DNA from: Hydrangea macrophylla
Taxonomy: Eukaryota; Streptophyta; Magnoliopsida; Cornales; Hydrangeaceae
DNA: 64,000 bases
Reading direction: 5' to 3'
NCBI GenBank assembly: GCA_033977485.1
Contig: CM066994.1
Location: 49,439,155 to 49,503,154 of the forward strand
In this document: positions 45,331 through 54,689 of the stretch, piece by piece
How positions within the stretch are numbered: position 1 is the stretch's first letter
How the letters are laid out: every line of letters begins with the position of its first letter
Made by a program: the position numbers and the translations under genes
Notes under the pieces: generated by a model
The model's database searches: none
What the model was told of the DNA's origin: nothing
What the model saw: only the letters and a program-made list of their open reading frames with translations

Positions 45331-45411
45331 CTCCCTTCTTCAGAGCAAAAAAGCTCTATCAACCTTGCTCTTTTCTCAATTTACATAAATACATATAAAC
45401 ATACCTATAGG

Positions 45412-45600
45412 GAGGCAGTGGTAAAGGGCGCAGCAGATCAGTGGTGGTGGTCGCGTAGAGAGAGAGAGAGAGAGAGGATAGAGAAAGGGAGTAGAGAACA
45501 TCATCCTGTGCTAGGTTTTGATAAAGCGAGGGAAAAGAAAAAGGTGGGGGGAACCCAAATATTGGGGCGCGGTTATTTTTTTTGGGAGTGCAAAATTTCA
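45412..45600 (-). other. Possible captured 5' UTR or first exon (minus strand)
   Basis: On the minus strand a G+C-richer, CT-microsatellite-containing stretch runs to CTGCCTCCCTATAG followed by GTATGTTT, a good splice donor. CT-rich leaders followed by a first intron are common in plant genes. No protein is recognised. Its strand agrees with the other captured exons and it lies at the 5' side of them. Tentative. Confidence 0.3.
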
Positions 45601-45604
45601 TTTA

Positions 45605-45771
45605 AGTCAGATTTGTCACTGCTATCCACAGTGACAATTGTACTATAAACATTGTCACTGCAATAAGCAGTGACAACATATTACTGTTGTCACCAATTTG
45701 AACTTGTCACTGTTCAGACATTGACAATTTTGTCACTGCTGAAGACAGTGACAAGCCTAGCGAACAAAAGA
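45605..45771. repeat. Right CACTA subterminal repeat array (TTGTCAC / GTGACAA)
   Basis: About ten TTGTCACTGYT or AGTGACAA units, often as inverted pairs separated by 4-10 bases, matching the left array at 285-680. Confidence 0.82.
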
Positions 45772-45799
45772 GTGACAAATTCGCTGTTGTGGTGTAGTG
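45772..45799 (-). repeat. Right terminal inverted repeat of the CACTA element
   Basis: Reads CACTACACCACAACAGCGAA then TTTGTCAC on the minus strand. It is directly followed by the TTC duplication (45,800-45,802). Confidence 0.85.
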
Positions 45800-45802
45800 T
45801 TC
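45800..45802. repeat. Right target-site duplication (TTC) of the CACTA element
   Basis: Matches 254-256. Confidence 0.85.
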
Positions 45803-46785
45803 ATTAACTTTGTTCGGGGTGATTACAACAGACATGGCAATAGTAAGATGCCTCATATGGGCCATTACAGACTCTGGGGAGGGGGGAGGGGGGGGGGGGG
45901 GGGGGGGGCTACTTATCTCTAGACTCGAAAACTCACTCTTGGTTGACTCCCTGTTTTAGCTCCACGGTGTCACGGTCTGGCAGATTTACCTTTTCATACC
46001 CTCCTTCGGTCATTGCTTCCTTGGATTCTTCCATGTCATTCCCTTTGTCCTCCACTTGCATCTCTTCCACCGCATCCTCAACATATCCTTCTTTGACCTC
46101 GGCTTTTATCCCCTTCTTGGCCCTCTTTTTTTTTCTTCAGCTTTCGCGCTTCCTTCGCCCAACAGGTCTTGCATAACTGGTCCCTCTAGCACACCAATCC
46201 AGTCTTTAACAGTAGCAGACTTTACGGGCAATTATAAATATGGGTCTTCATATTCGGAGAATTTATGGGGGAAGAAGATCTCAACCCCTGGCTTTAAGCA
46301 ATTGTCTTTCTGATCCAACCATGACTCTGGAAAGCCACAAATGGGGAAATCTTCTCCTTCCTTCACCAAATACCCATTGAGCGTTTTCTATCAACTGCTT
46401 TCTTCTTCTCTCTCAGTTAATTTTTTGACAGTTGATAACCCAGACCATGAGTGTGAGTCTGGGTGGGGATTCCCAGAAACTCTGGTAAACCTTGATAATT
46501 TTTTCCTAGTTCCATGCCCGGGAAGAAACCCATTTTCTTCATAATCCCGGCGACTAACGGGCTTGAATACTGATCAAAATATAGCAGCAGGAACTCCCTC
46601 GGCTTCGCTTCCTCCAACATGTTAATAAACTCAAACCCTCCCAGATTAGTTTCCTCTTCTTGCAACTGTACCTCTAGAATTGGTGTGCTAGACGAAGCTT
46701 CAGACAGGCGGACCCAACTATCTCTGAGAATATCGCAGACCTTGTTTTTCCAAACACACTTGACTTTTTGATGAATGCAAATGGT
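45803..46785 (-). pseudogene. Tat-lineage gypsy polyprotein remnant (post-protease and G-patch region), fused to an LTR
   Basis: Minus-strand coding DNA starting straight after the LTR end at 46,786. It has the GGFEFINMLEE segment that follows protease in these elements, then a G-patch (MKKMGFFPGMELGKNYQGLP), then, in shifted frames, stretches like the EGDDFP-GFPE-W and Glu/Ser-rich linker of the copy at 60,223-61,053. At 45,888-45,908 a run of 21 G interrupts it. The last 80 or so bases before the CACTA are in frame with 256-1. Leader, primer site, gag and protease core are deleted between LTR and this segment. G-patches bind nucleic acid; the retroviral-type role here is inferred. Confidence 0.78.
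45888..45908. repeat. Homopolymer of 21 G
   Basis: A G-only run preceded by GGGGAGGGGGGAGGG from 45,876. It could form a G-quadruplex, or be a sequencing or assembly uncertainty. It lies within former coding DNA. Confidence 0.9.
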
Positions 46786-49700
46786 TGTGGATACCGGGCT
46801 TCCACCACTTTGTTGTTCGTTTTGAATTTCGTTTGAAATTTGAATCAAGGAAAGAGAAAAGGTCTGTTGAAAACAGATACAGAGTCGCCACTTGGTCTTT
46901 AAGGAACCAAGAAACCTAATTTTGACTCACCCAAATGGATAAAGGGCACCGGCCCTTCATAACCAAAGAACTTGGTTCGGGGTTTTGGTACGAGAGAGGA
47001 AGGAGCCTTTGTCACGACTAAAACACCCTCAACTCGCCCCGTCTTTCGACGGGCCTCAATTAGCATCCAAATAATCATCTTATACTATGTATGGTTCGAC
47101 AATTAATACTATGATAGTATATTACATCACATAAGAAAACTTGAAATTGGAAGATCAAAAGATAAGATAACATTCATAAGATCTAAGCCAAATATCATGC
47201 AATGTAAAGTGAAAGATCACACAAATAAACCTAGGAAAAACCGTCTAATCATGTATCAAATAATCAAGACTTCCTAATCTAAAAGGGGACATGAATTGTT
47301 CTTGAAACAAATAAATTAAAGGAAGTAAAATATGCTTAGCAAGCTAATATGATGCATGTTAATCGTTGAGAAAAGAAGATCTCTCAATCCCCGGGACGGA
47401 TGAGAAAGGAAGGTTAGATCGATGGGAGCATGAACGTGTGATCATGATCATTCCTTATAATCTTCTTAGATTAAGAGTTACAAAAACCCCAAATCTTGCA
47501 TGAATGCAATGTATGTATCTAAAATGTGCAAAGGTTGTAGTGTGTTTTGTGTACATGGATCTCTAGAATGACTTAGAAGTCTAAAATGTGTATGAATGAA
47601 TGAATGAAATCAATATGGGATATGTACAAATGTAGTATGAACTACTCCCTAAGATATGAACTAATTTGGAATGCATATAAGCATCAAATCAAAGAATGAA
47701 AGTTAAAATGTGCTTGCTGTGAATAGTGGACAGAACAGTAGTATGATCTTTTGGAATTTGAAAAGAGGGGTTAGGAATGTTTTCAATGCATGATTTTTTA
47801 TGGAGATGTTCCTTATTATGTCTAGAACACAACCCAAAAGGCCAATCATGAATAAGTATCACATATTGAGAGAAATCATATAAACAATGAAGGTCACTCA
47901 GAAACAGAGTCCGTACCGTCGACTGAAATGTTAGAAAATCTTAGAAAATGAAATAGAATGATCTAGAGGCCCATTTTATACAGAACGTTTCCTACGACAT
48001 TGAAGTTTAAGGGAAAAATAAGTTAGGACCACCCCTTTTGGAAAAGTTTTCTAAAAAAAAGAGGTTGGAAGTGGACCTAGCTGCTGTGACAGCAGAGGCA
48101 GAATGTTTGGGTCCAAATGGACCATTTCCAAGTACTTCCAAGCCAAACCAAAAATCATGGGTGTTCTCCAATGAGTTAGGAAGACTTTCCAAGTGGCCTT
48201 GCATCCATATGTTGAGTATTGAGTCCTAGAGAAATCTTTGAACTCAGCTCACTCACTGTTTTGACTCATTGTTTTGAAGATTTTGGTGAAAACAAAGTTT
48301 TGTTTCTTGAAACCAAAATAAGAGGGATTGAGAGGGGTTTTGAAATAGATGTTTTGAAAGCATATTTTCAATACTCAATAAGGATTATAGCCACTCAAAA
48401 TGTCAACATCAAACTTATCATCAAGAACCTCTAAGATTGTTGGAGAGATTTATTTTATTTTGAACATAACTTCAATACATTTCAAGAATATCTTGGAAGT
48501 ATTGAGATCATGATCATCATCTATCAAACATGTTTTTGAGGTCAAGAGCTACTATCCATAAGGATTCACTCACCCCAAACTTCATGTCATCACTTAGATG
48601 ATGATGAACTAGTAAGTAAATAAGAAAATAAAAAAGAAATGAGATAAGAAGAGATAAACAATGAATAAACAAGCAAGTAGATGATGATCAATAGATGATA
48701 TTCATGAAGCATTGAGCTTGTAGATTGGTGTTTCACTCATATGTAATGACACTAGACATGGAAGGAGCTTCCACTCTCTTAAATGCTCACTAAAATGGCG
48801 GTTGGGAGTATTGAATGTTGAAGTAAATGGGAGTAATGTAGTAAAAAACAAAGTTTAGAACTCACTTTTGTTTTGAAAATCAAAGAAGAAAGCTTCTTTT
48901 CTCTCTACTCTAACCTTATCTCTACAACTTTCTCTCCCAAACTTTCTCTAAACTTGCATTTTGACTCCCCCAAAATGAAGAGTAATGGGGTGTTTATATA
49001 GGCCAACTTGGGGTGGTTTTGGGATTTAGAAAGTGTTCCTATTGGTCCCAAACATCTGAAATCATGAAACTACGTCGTTTTGGTTTTTAATTAATCAAAA
49101 TGGGACCACAAAAGAAATTACAAAAATACACTGTTCTGGAGGGGAGTGCCGCGGCGGTAGTGGGCCAGTGCCGCGGCGGCACTGCTCCTCCCTTCGTCCA
49201 GATAATGCTGTTTAGGCCCTCTGAAGTTCCGGTATTCGCGAAAAGGCCCTATTTCGTCCGACATTCACAGAAAATGCGTATGAACTCCAAACTGAGGTTG
49301 TGATATATTGTTGGAAAGGTAATGGAGTCTACTTTACATATAAAATAGTTCGGGGATAGGTCACTTTGAAAAGTTTTGCGGTATTCGCGATAAAAGCCGA
49401 TTTGATCGCCTTTTCCACCTTTGGAAATTCATAATAAATTCGTTTTAAATCCAGAAATTATGTGCGATATACCGTTGGAAAGCTATTGACCTCTAGTATC
49501 CATGAAAAATGTTCAAAAATTGTTTTGGTGCCCCAGTTCCAAAGTCAAATTCTGGTCAAACTGGTCAAACCTGGGATTCCCGGGAAGTTCTAGAAACCTC
49601 CGGGAGTTCCCGGGAGCTGATGTTTTCGCTCGATTTTCTTTTGGAATTTGTTTTAACACTTTTCTCATGATTGAAAATGATCCTGGTGAATTCGGACGAT

Positions 49701-50031
49701 TTCAGTCAAACTTGGTCAAACTTGGTCAAACCTTGGTCAAACCGGTCAACGGGGATTTTTCGGGAACTTCCGGGGGTCTCTGGGAGCTGACGATTTCACC
49801 CGATTTCTCTTAAAAACTCATTTTATCGCTTTTCTTACGACATAGCATGTTTTCAGAACCTTGGGACCAATTCTCGGAGTTTTTGGGCCTTTAGGGGCAT
49901 TTTGGTCATTCTGAGCATTCTGAGAGATGGAGCTGTCTTCCGAGAGTCATTTTGAGTTTTTTTGCGATCATTGTGAACCACCAAGCTATGGGTCTCCTAA
50001 ATCTGATAGCCGACAAAATGGGGTGTCTACA
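46786..50031 (-). repeat. LTR of the minus-strand Tat array
   Basis: 3,246 bp; on the minus strand starts TGTAGACACC at 50,031 and ends about 46,786 (TATCCACA). It is homologous throughout to the plus-strand Tat LTRs (30,179-33,423) but clearly more diverged from them than they are from each other, notably in its last 70 bases. Two GTGCCGCGGCGG motifs lie at 49,146-49,186. Upstream (minus strand) sits the polypurine tract; downstream there is no primer site. Confidence 0.88.
49144..49188. repeat. GTGCCGCGGCGG palindromes in the minus-strand Tat LTR
   Basis: Two copies separated by GTAGTGGGCCA, at the same place in the LTR as 5,600 and 31,043. Confidence 0.88.
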
Positions 50032-50047
50032 GTTTGCCCCTCTTTGG
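50032..50047 (-). promoter_or_regulatory. Polypurine tract of the minus-strand Tat element
   Basis: Minus-strand CCAAAGAGGGGCAAAC directly precedes the LTR start TGTAGACACC. Confidence 0.82.
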
Positions 50048-51840
50048 CATGAACTTGCGAGGCAACGCATATCGCAAGCGAGTGCCAAAGCTTTGAAGAG
50101 ACATGTCTTTTTGGAGGCTATAGATTTAGGGTAAAAGTGTTGCAAAAGATGCAAGGATGATGAGGTTAGTGCTGGTCGTGCTCTGCGTGAGCTACCTACA
50201 TATCCCAAGGGGAATCAGACCAGGACGTAGTTCGGGGCTCAAAGGAATAAATCACACATGCACATACACAACAATCAGGCGGATGCTATGAAAAAGAGTG
50301 ATATGCAATGCATGGATGTGATATGAATTGAGTCCTATCATGTCTAGTGTTATGACCCTAGTATGAGCAGGTGTTGTGGGGTGTGCCACTCCGAGTGGGC
50401 TAGTGTTGTGCTAGTGTTCGCGACTGTGACGTGGTGGATGACTCGGATAAGGACATCAAAGTTTAGAAGACTCCGGGTCCAGGGGAAAACTTCTAGAACG
50501 AGTGAGATAGATCAGATGCGCATTGTTTAGAAGACGATAGCCAAAGGCGACCGAGGGATCTTGTGGTAAAGCTGTGAGAAAATTCTTGATAATCAGGAGA
50601 TCTGGATGTGGGCGATGTCCTGATTGTTCCTGACGGCCGACTTTCGAGAATCCGTTCTGGCTAGTGGTAGTATCTTTTGTATTTACCCTTGGGGATGATG
50701 TAGGTGTTCTCGGAGAATCTCTTTTCTTGATCGGGAACCAGGATCCATCTCTGAACCTCTCACGGTTTGATCAAATCTTTCGGCGCTCAATCCAAGAGAG
50801 CCGGTCAGGGCCTCCGGGAGCTGGTATCTGTCTGCTTTTGTCCTCGGGGGATAATGCAGGGTTCTCGGGGAATCTCTTTTCTTGATTGGGAACCAGGATC
50901 CATCTCTGAACCTCTCACGGTTGATCAAATCTTTCGGCGCTCAATCCAAGAGAGCCGGTCAGGGCCTCCGGGAGCTGGTATCTGTCTGATTCGGTCCTCG
51001 GGGAATGATGCGGGGTTCTCGGAGAATCTTTTTTCTTGATCGGAAACCAGGACCCAACTCTGAATCTCTCACGGTTGATCAAATCTTTCGGCGCTCAATC
51101 CAAGAGAGCCGGTCAGGGCCTCCGGGAGCTGGTATCAGTCTGCTTCGGTCCTCGGGGGATGATGCGGGGTTCTCAGAGAATCTATTTTCTTGATCAGAAA
51201 CCAGGACCCAACTCTGAATCTCTCACGGTTGATCAAATCTTTCGGCGCTCAATCCAAGAGAGCCGGTCAGGGCCTCCGGGAGCTGGTATCTGTCTACTTC
51301 GGTCCTCGGGGGATGATGCGGGGTTCTTGGAGAATCTCTTTTCTTGATCGGAAACCAGGACCCAACTCTGAATCTCTCACGATTGATCAAATCTTTCGGC
51401 GCTCAATCCAAGAGAGCCGGTCAGGGCCTCCGGGAGCTGGTATCTGTCTGCTTCGGTCCTCGGGGGATGATGCGGGGTTCTCGGAGAATATCTTTTCTTG
51501 ATCGGAAACCAGGACCCAACTCTGAATCTCTCACGGTTGATCAAATCTTTCGGCGCTCAATCCAAGAGAGCCGGTCAGGGCCTCCGGGAGCTGGTATCTG
51601 TGTACTTCGGTCCTCGGGGGATGATGTAGGTGTTCTCGGAGAATCTCTTTTCTCGATCAGGAACCAGGATCCATCTCTGAACCTCTCGCGGTTGATCAAA
51701 ATTTGCAACGGTTGTTCCGAAATAGCCGATTCGGGTCCTCGGGGGTCAATTTTTCCCAATTTCTGCCTGTTGGAGGAAATCTTGACAACTTTTAGTCTGC
51801 TTGGGGTAAAACCTCATAAATCTTGACTGGAATGGGTCAT
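50048..51840 (-). other. 3' UTR of the minus-strand Tat element
   Basis: Corresponds, inverted, to 28,733-30,164 and to 17,086-17,430. It contains the conserved GTAGTTC...CTACATATCCC motif (50,191-50,235) and a 154-bp tandem array. No sense gene. Confidence 0.75.
50690..51710. repeat. 154-bp tandem repeat array in the Tat 3' UTR
   Basis: Six near-identical units plus degenerate edges; the marker TTTCGGCGCTC recurs at about 50,779, 50,932, 51,086, 51,240, 51,394 and 51,548. Each unit holds CTCACGGTTGATCAAATC and GGGCCTCCGGGAGCTGGTAT. Because 154 is one more than a multiple of three, each frame stays open across units and yields long spurious proteins. Confidence 0.95.
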
Positions 51841-51929
51841 CAGGGCTAATCGGGGCCAAAAATGGGCTAAAAAAGGCCAAAACGGGTCAAAACGGGGCGA
51901 AACGGAGCGAAGCGGGGCCCGCGGGGAGC

Positions 51930-51992
51930 AGTGCCGGGGCGGCACTGGGCCACTACCGCGGCGGCAGTTGGCCAGTGCCGCGGCGGCACTGG
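51930..51992. repeat. GTGCCGCGGCGGCAC palindromes in the leader of the antisense gene
   Basis: Three variants in a row, the same motif as in the Tat LTRs, here about 220-280 bases upstream of the plant mobile domain ATG. They are preceded by a diverged AAAACGGGGCGAAACGGAGCG repeat. Confidence 0.85.
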
Positions 51993-52109
51993 GTGGCCGG
52001 ACTTCATTTTTGTATATCTCGGGTTTTTGAGCTTTTCAAGCTCATTCTTGGCCATTTTGGAGTGTTTTTGGAGCCAAAATTCATCAAAACGCAGCTTGTG
52101 CGTGCTTAG

Positions 52110-52208
52110 GTGAGTAATCTTCCCCCGTAGTTAGATTTTTGATTGGTGTTTTGGTTAGCCCAAATTTTCAAGAAGAAAGTTTAACTGTGACTTCCATTTT
52201 TTTTGCAG
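52110..52208 (+). other. Predicted 5' UTR intron of the antisense plant mobile domain gene
   Basis: GCTTAG|GTGAGTAATC donor at 52,110 and TTTTTTTTGCAG|ATCC acceptor at 52,208; the ATG lies four bases into the next exon. Predicted from splice signals only. Confidence 0.5.
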
Positions 52209-52212
52209 ATCC

Positions 52213-54379
52213 ATGGCTTCAAGCTCGAGGAGACTGTCTAAGAGGGCTAAGGAACGGATGATGGCCGAGATGCAAACCCCGGACTTGATTTTACGGGACC
52301 CCCAACACCATCTTTCGGCCGCGGCTTTAGCAAGCTTGGTATGTGAAACTCTCGACAGTTTAGGACCGCTTTCATGTATTATGCTAGTTTTGTGAGCCGT
52401 AGTGTGCACCTAGAGACTGTCAGGAGTTCGATTTGTGCTTAAATGTCGATTTCGTGAATTTGGCTCTCGGGTCGTGAATAGTGATTTTGTGCATTATTTT
52501 GTCGTCTTTGGTATGTGCAGGTGCCGGAAGTGACATTAAAAGGCCACGGTAGCCTTGCTCATGCTTTCCTATGGTATACTCAGCTTTCGCCCACCGTTAA
52601 GAGGATGGTTGATGATGCCGGGTTCGGAGGCTTCGTCCGCCTGGTTTCGAAGAGTAGCAATGATTTGGCCCATTTCTATGCTTTGGCTGAGAGGTGGTAG
52701 GACACCACTAATACTTTCCACATGCCGTTCGGTGAGATGACTATGACGCCCTTCGATTTCTCCATGATCACTGGTTTGTGGGTAGGCGGGAAGCGCCTGA
52801 TTCTATATTATTTTTATGAGATTGATCCGGAGGCGGTGGAGATGCTGATTGGGGCTGTTCCCCTAACCTGGAGAGGCATTGGTTTCCTTGCGGCTGGCTT
52901 TACCGGGCCTATGGCAGAGGGAATCACAACCTGAACAATTCCCAGCTCTTGAGGGTGTATCTTTTGTATGTCCTTGATTGCTCAATCTTTGCGACGCGGA
53001 ATGACTGGGTGAGCCTGAGATTCCTTTCTTGCCTGGCGACCATTGATGAGATCCCCTCCTACAACTGGGGTGGTGCTGCCTTGGCCCATCTTTATAAGCA
53101 CATGGGTGAGGTCTCCCGGGGCGACGTTAAATCGACTGGGGGATTTTGGCGAGCTTGGGAGTTACGTACTGCATCTTCTTTCATTTGTTATTTTTTTTTT
53201 TTTGATTTCTATACTTGTTCTGATTTTCTCCTTTGTTTGTGCAGCTTTGGAGCTTTGAATACCTGAAGATGTTGGCTCCCTCCCCTACGGATGAGTCAGG
53301 CGAGGACGAGGATGGCATGGCTCCTGTGCCTCTGTTCCCACGAGACTTGAGATGGCGGAGGGACGTTGTCGGGGTAAAGAGTGGGGCCCACCAGATTGTT
53401 TTGCTCAGAAACTTCTTAACTGAGCTGACGGCCTCTAGCGTTGATTGGACACCTTGGGAGGGCGTCGCTTATGCCGCCCCAGAGGAGATACAAGCGGTTA
53501 AATCTCTTACCTCTTGCCGCCTTCTGATGGAGAGCACCGAGTGCAGGCAGTGGTTCCTTGGTGAGCGGGTGTCCCGGCAGGTGGTTGGTGGTTCCAGGTA
53601 TCGCGCCCCTCATAATCCCCCTGCAATGGATGCTAGCGACCTTTCTGGTGATGCTCTGCTGGCGGCCTTGGCTGGCACTGACGTTTGGGACCATTTCCTT
53701 TCTGAGACTGGTTACGAGGCTTACCGTGGCCGTTTCTTGATGCCTAACTTCCCGCTCCCGGAGGTGAGTTCTTTTTGTATTTTTGTCCTTATTCATTGCC
53801 TATGTTTTTTATTCATCTTTTGTTTTGTGCCTACAGCTTCGTGAGATGTACAGGAGACAGGCTCCTCAGGCTCCCGACCCTATCCCTCCTTGGGATTGGA
53901 CCGTCAATGTTCTAGGCGCTGATGGCACTCTCCAAGTGATGGAGGTGCCACGAGTCACATGCGGGTATCCTACTCAGCCAGCGGGCGTCCTCAACGTTCC
54001 TTGGAGTTACACCGAGGAGGGTCACGCCTTGGCGGCTAGCCTACGGTCCTTGGTCCTCACGCGAGACCATCGGGTATGTCTCTAATTTTGCACTTTCTTA
54101 AGGTTACGAGATTCTAACCCTAGATTTTACCCTTGACAGATGGACGGTATGCGGCAATTTGCCGCCAACCAGATGGCGTCCTTGGTAAGTCTCTAACTCG
54201 ACCCTGTTTTTGTATATTTTGTTATTTCCCTACTGATTGCCTTCATCTTATTTGTGCAGTATCGTGGAGGCGGAGCTGGCTCATCAAGGACTGATCCACG
54301 ATGCAGAGGTGGTAGGAGGAGGCCATCGCCGACTTACACTCCGGGCGGTCCGACAGAGGACGAAGAAGAGGAGGACTGA
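52213..54379 (+). pseudogene. Plant mobile domain (PMD, MAIN/PP7-long-form-like) gene, antisense in the Tat element
   Basis: Six exons with phase-0 introns: 52,213-52,338, 52,521-53,161, 53,245-53,763, 53,837-54,073, 54,140-54,184, 54,260-54,379. PMD hallmarks are FYALAERW, FHMPFGEMTMTPFDFSMITG, LWVGGKR, NWGGAALAHLY, FWRAWE, LWSFEYLKM and RQWFLGERV; the tail ends TPGGPTEDEEEED. PMD proteins (MAIN, MAIL, PP7-like partners) act in nuclei on gene and transposon silencing, and PMDs are also carried by transposons. Lesions: TGG to TAG at 52,698-52,700 (AERW*DTTNTF), a net one-base loss in exon 2 (near 52,880-52,925), and a non-GT donor after 53,161 (GAG|TTACGT). It lies between integrase and the polypurine tract of the minus-strand element, opposite in orientation. 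Confidence 0.85.
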
Positions 54380-54689
54380 GGCCTTGCGAGCGGGAATTTT
54401 ATTTTTCTTTTTATGTTTTCAATTGGGTTGTACCAGTGACATGACTATTTGGACAGTGTAGGACGATGCGTAGAACAATTTGTGACCTTTGACAGATTAT
54501 TATGATGTTTCGCCTTTTAGGCCGGATAGCTTCCGGTTTGGAGGCGCAGTTGTGTGCTTGTTTTAATTGATATATGTGCACTGTGATTGTTGGATGTTAC
54601 TGTGATGGGCAGTTTTGTGATAGTGAGTGTTTTTTTTTTTTGCCCTGCAGGTGGGATAGTCCGTAAAACGGGGAGGTGCTGCCGAAATT

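Larger units (their letters stand above)
257..45799. mobile_element. CACTA (EnSpm) transposon carrying host exon fragments, heavily invaded by retroelements
   Basis: The ends start CACTGCACCA (257) and, on the opposite strand, CACTACACCA (45,799). The terminal 28 bases match at 21 positions. TTC is duplicated on both sides. Subterminal zones at both ends are packed with TTGTCAC and GTGACAA motifs, as expected for CACTA transposase-binding arrays. Removing the nested Tat, Athila, TRIM and MITE insertions leaves about 8 kb. I found no CACTA transposase (TNP2/TNPD-type) in it, so it is probably non-autonomous. The interior holds minus-strand exon-like fragments: unidentified 954-1,180; myosin 1,307-1,364; GSK3-like 33,631-33,726; syntaxin-like 34,347-34,450. 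That makes it a Pack-type CACTA candidate. It lies inside a minus-strand gypsy reading frame. Confidence 0.85.

Noticed and set aside
257..45799. An autonomous CACTA transposase gene
   Set aside because: No TNP2/TNPD- or TNPA-like protein found in any frame of the CACTA-own segments.
50664..51826. A series of overlapping 60-160 residue frames with repeated motifs, looking like a repeat protein
   Set aside because: They arise from the 154-bp tandem array, whose length keeps successive frames open; no sense gene is expected in this 3' UTR.
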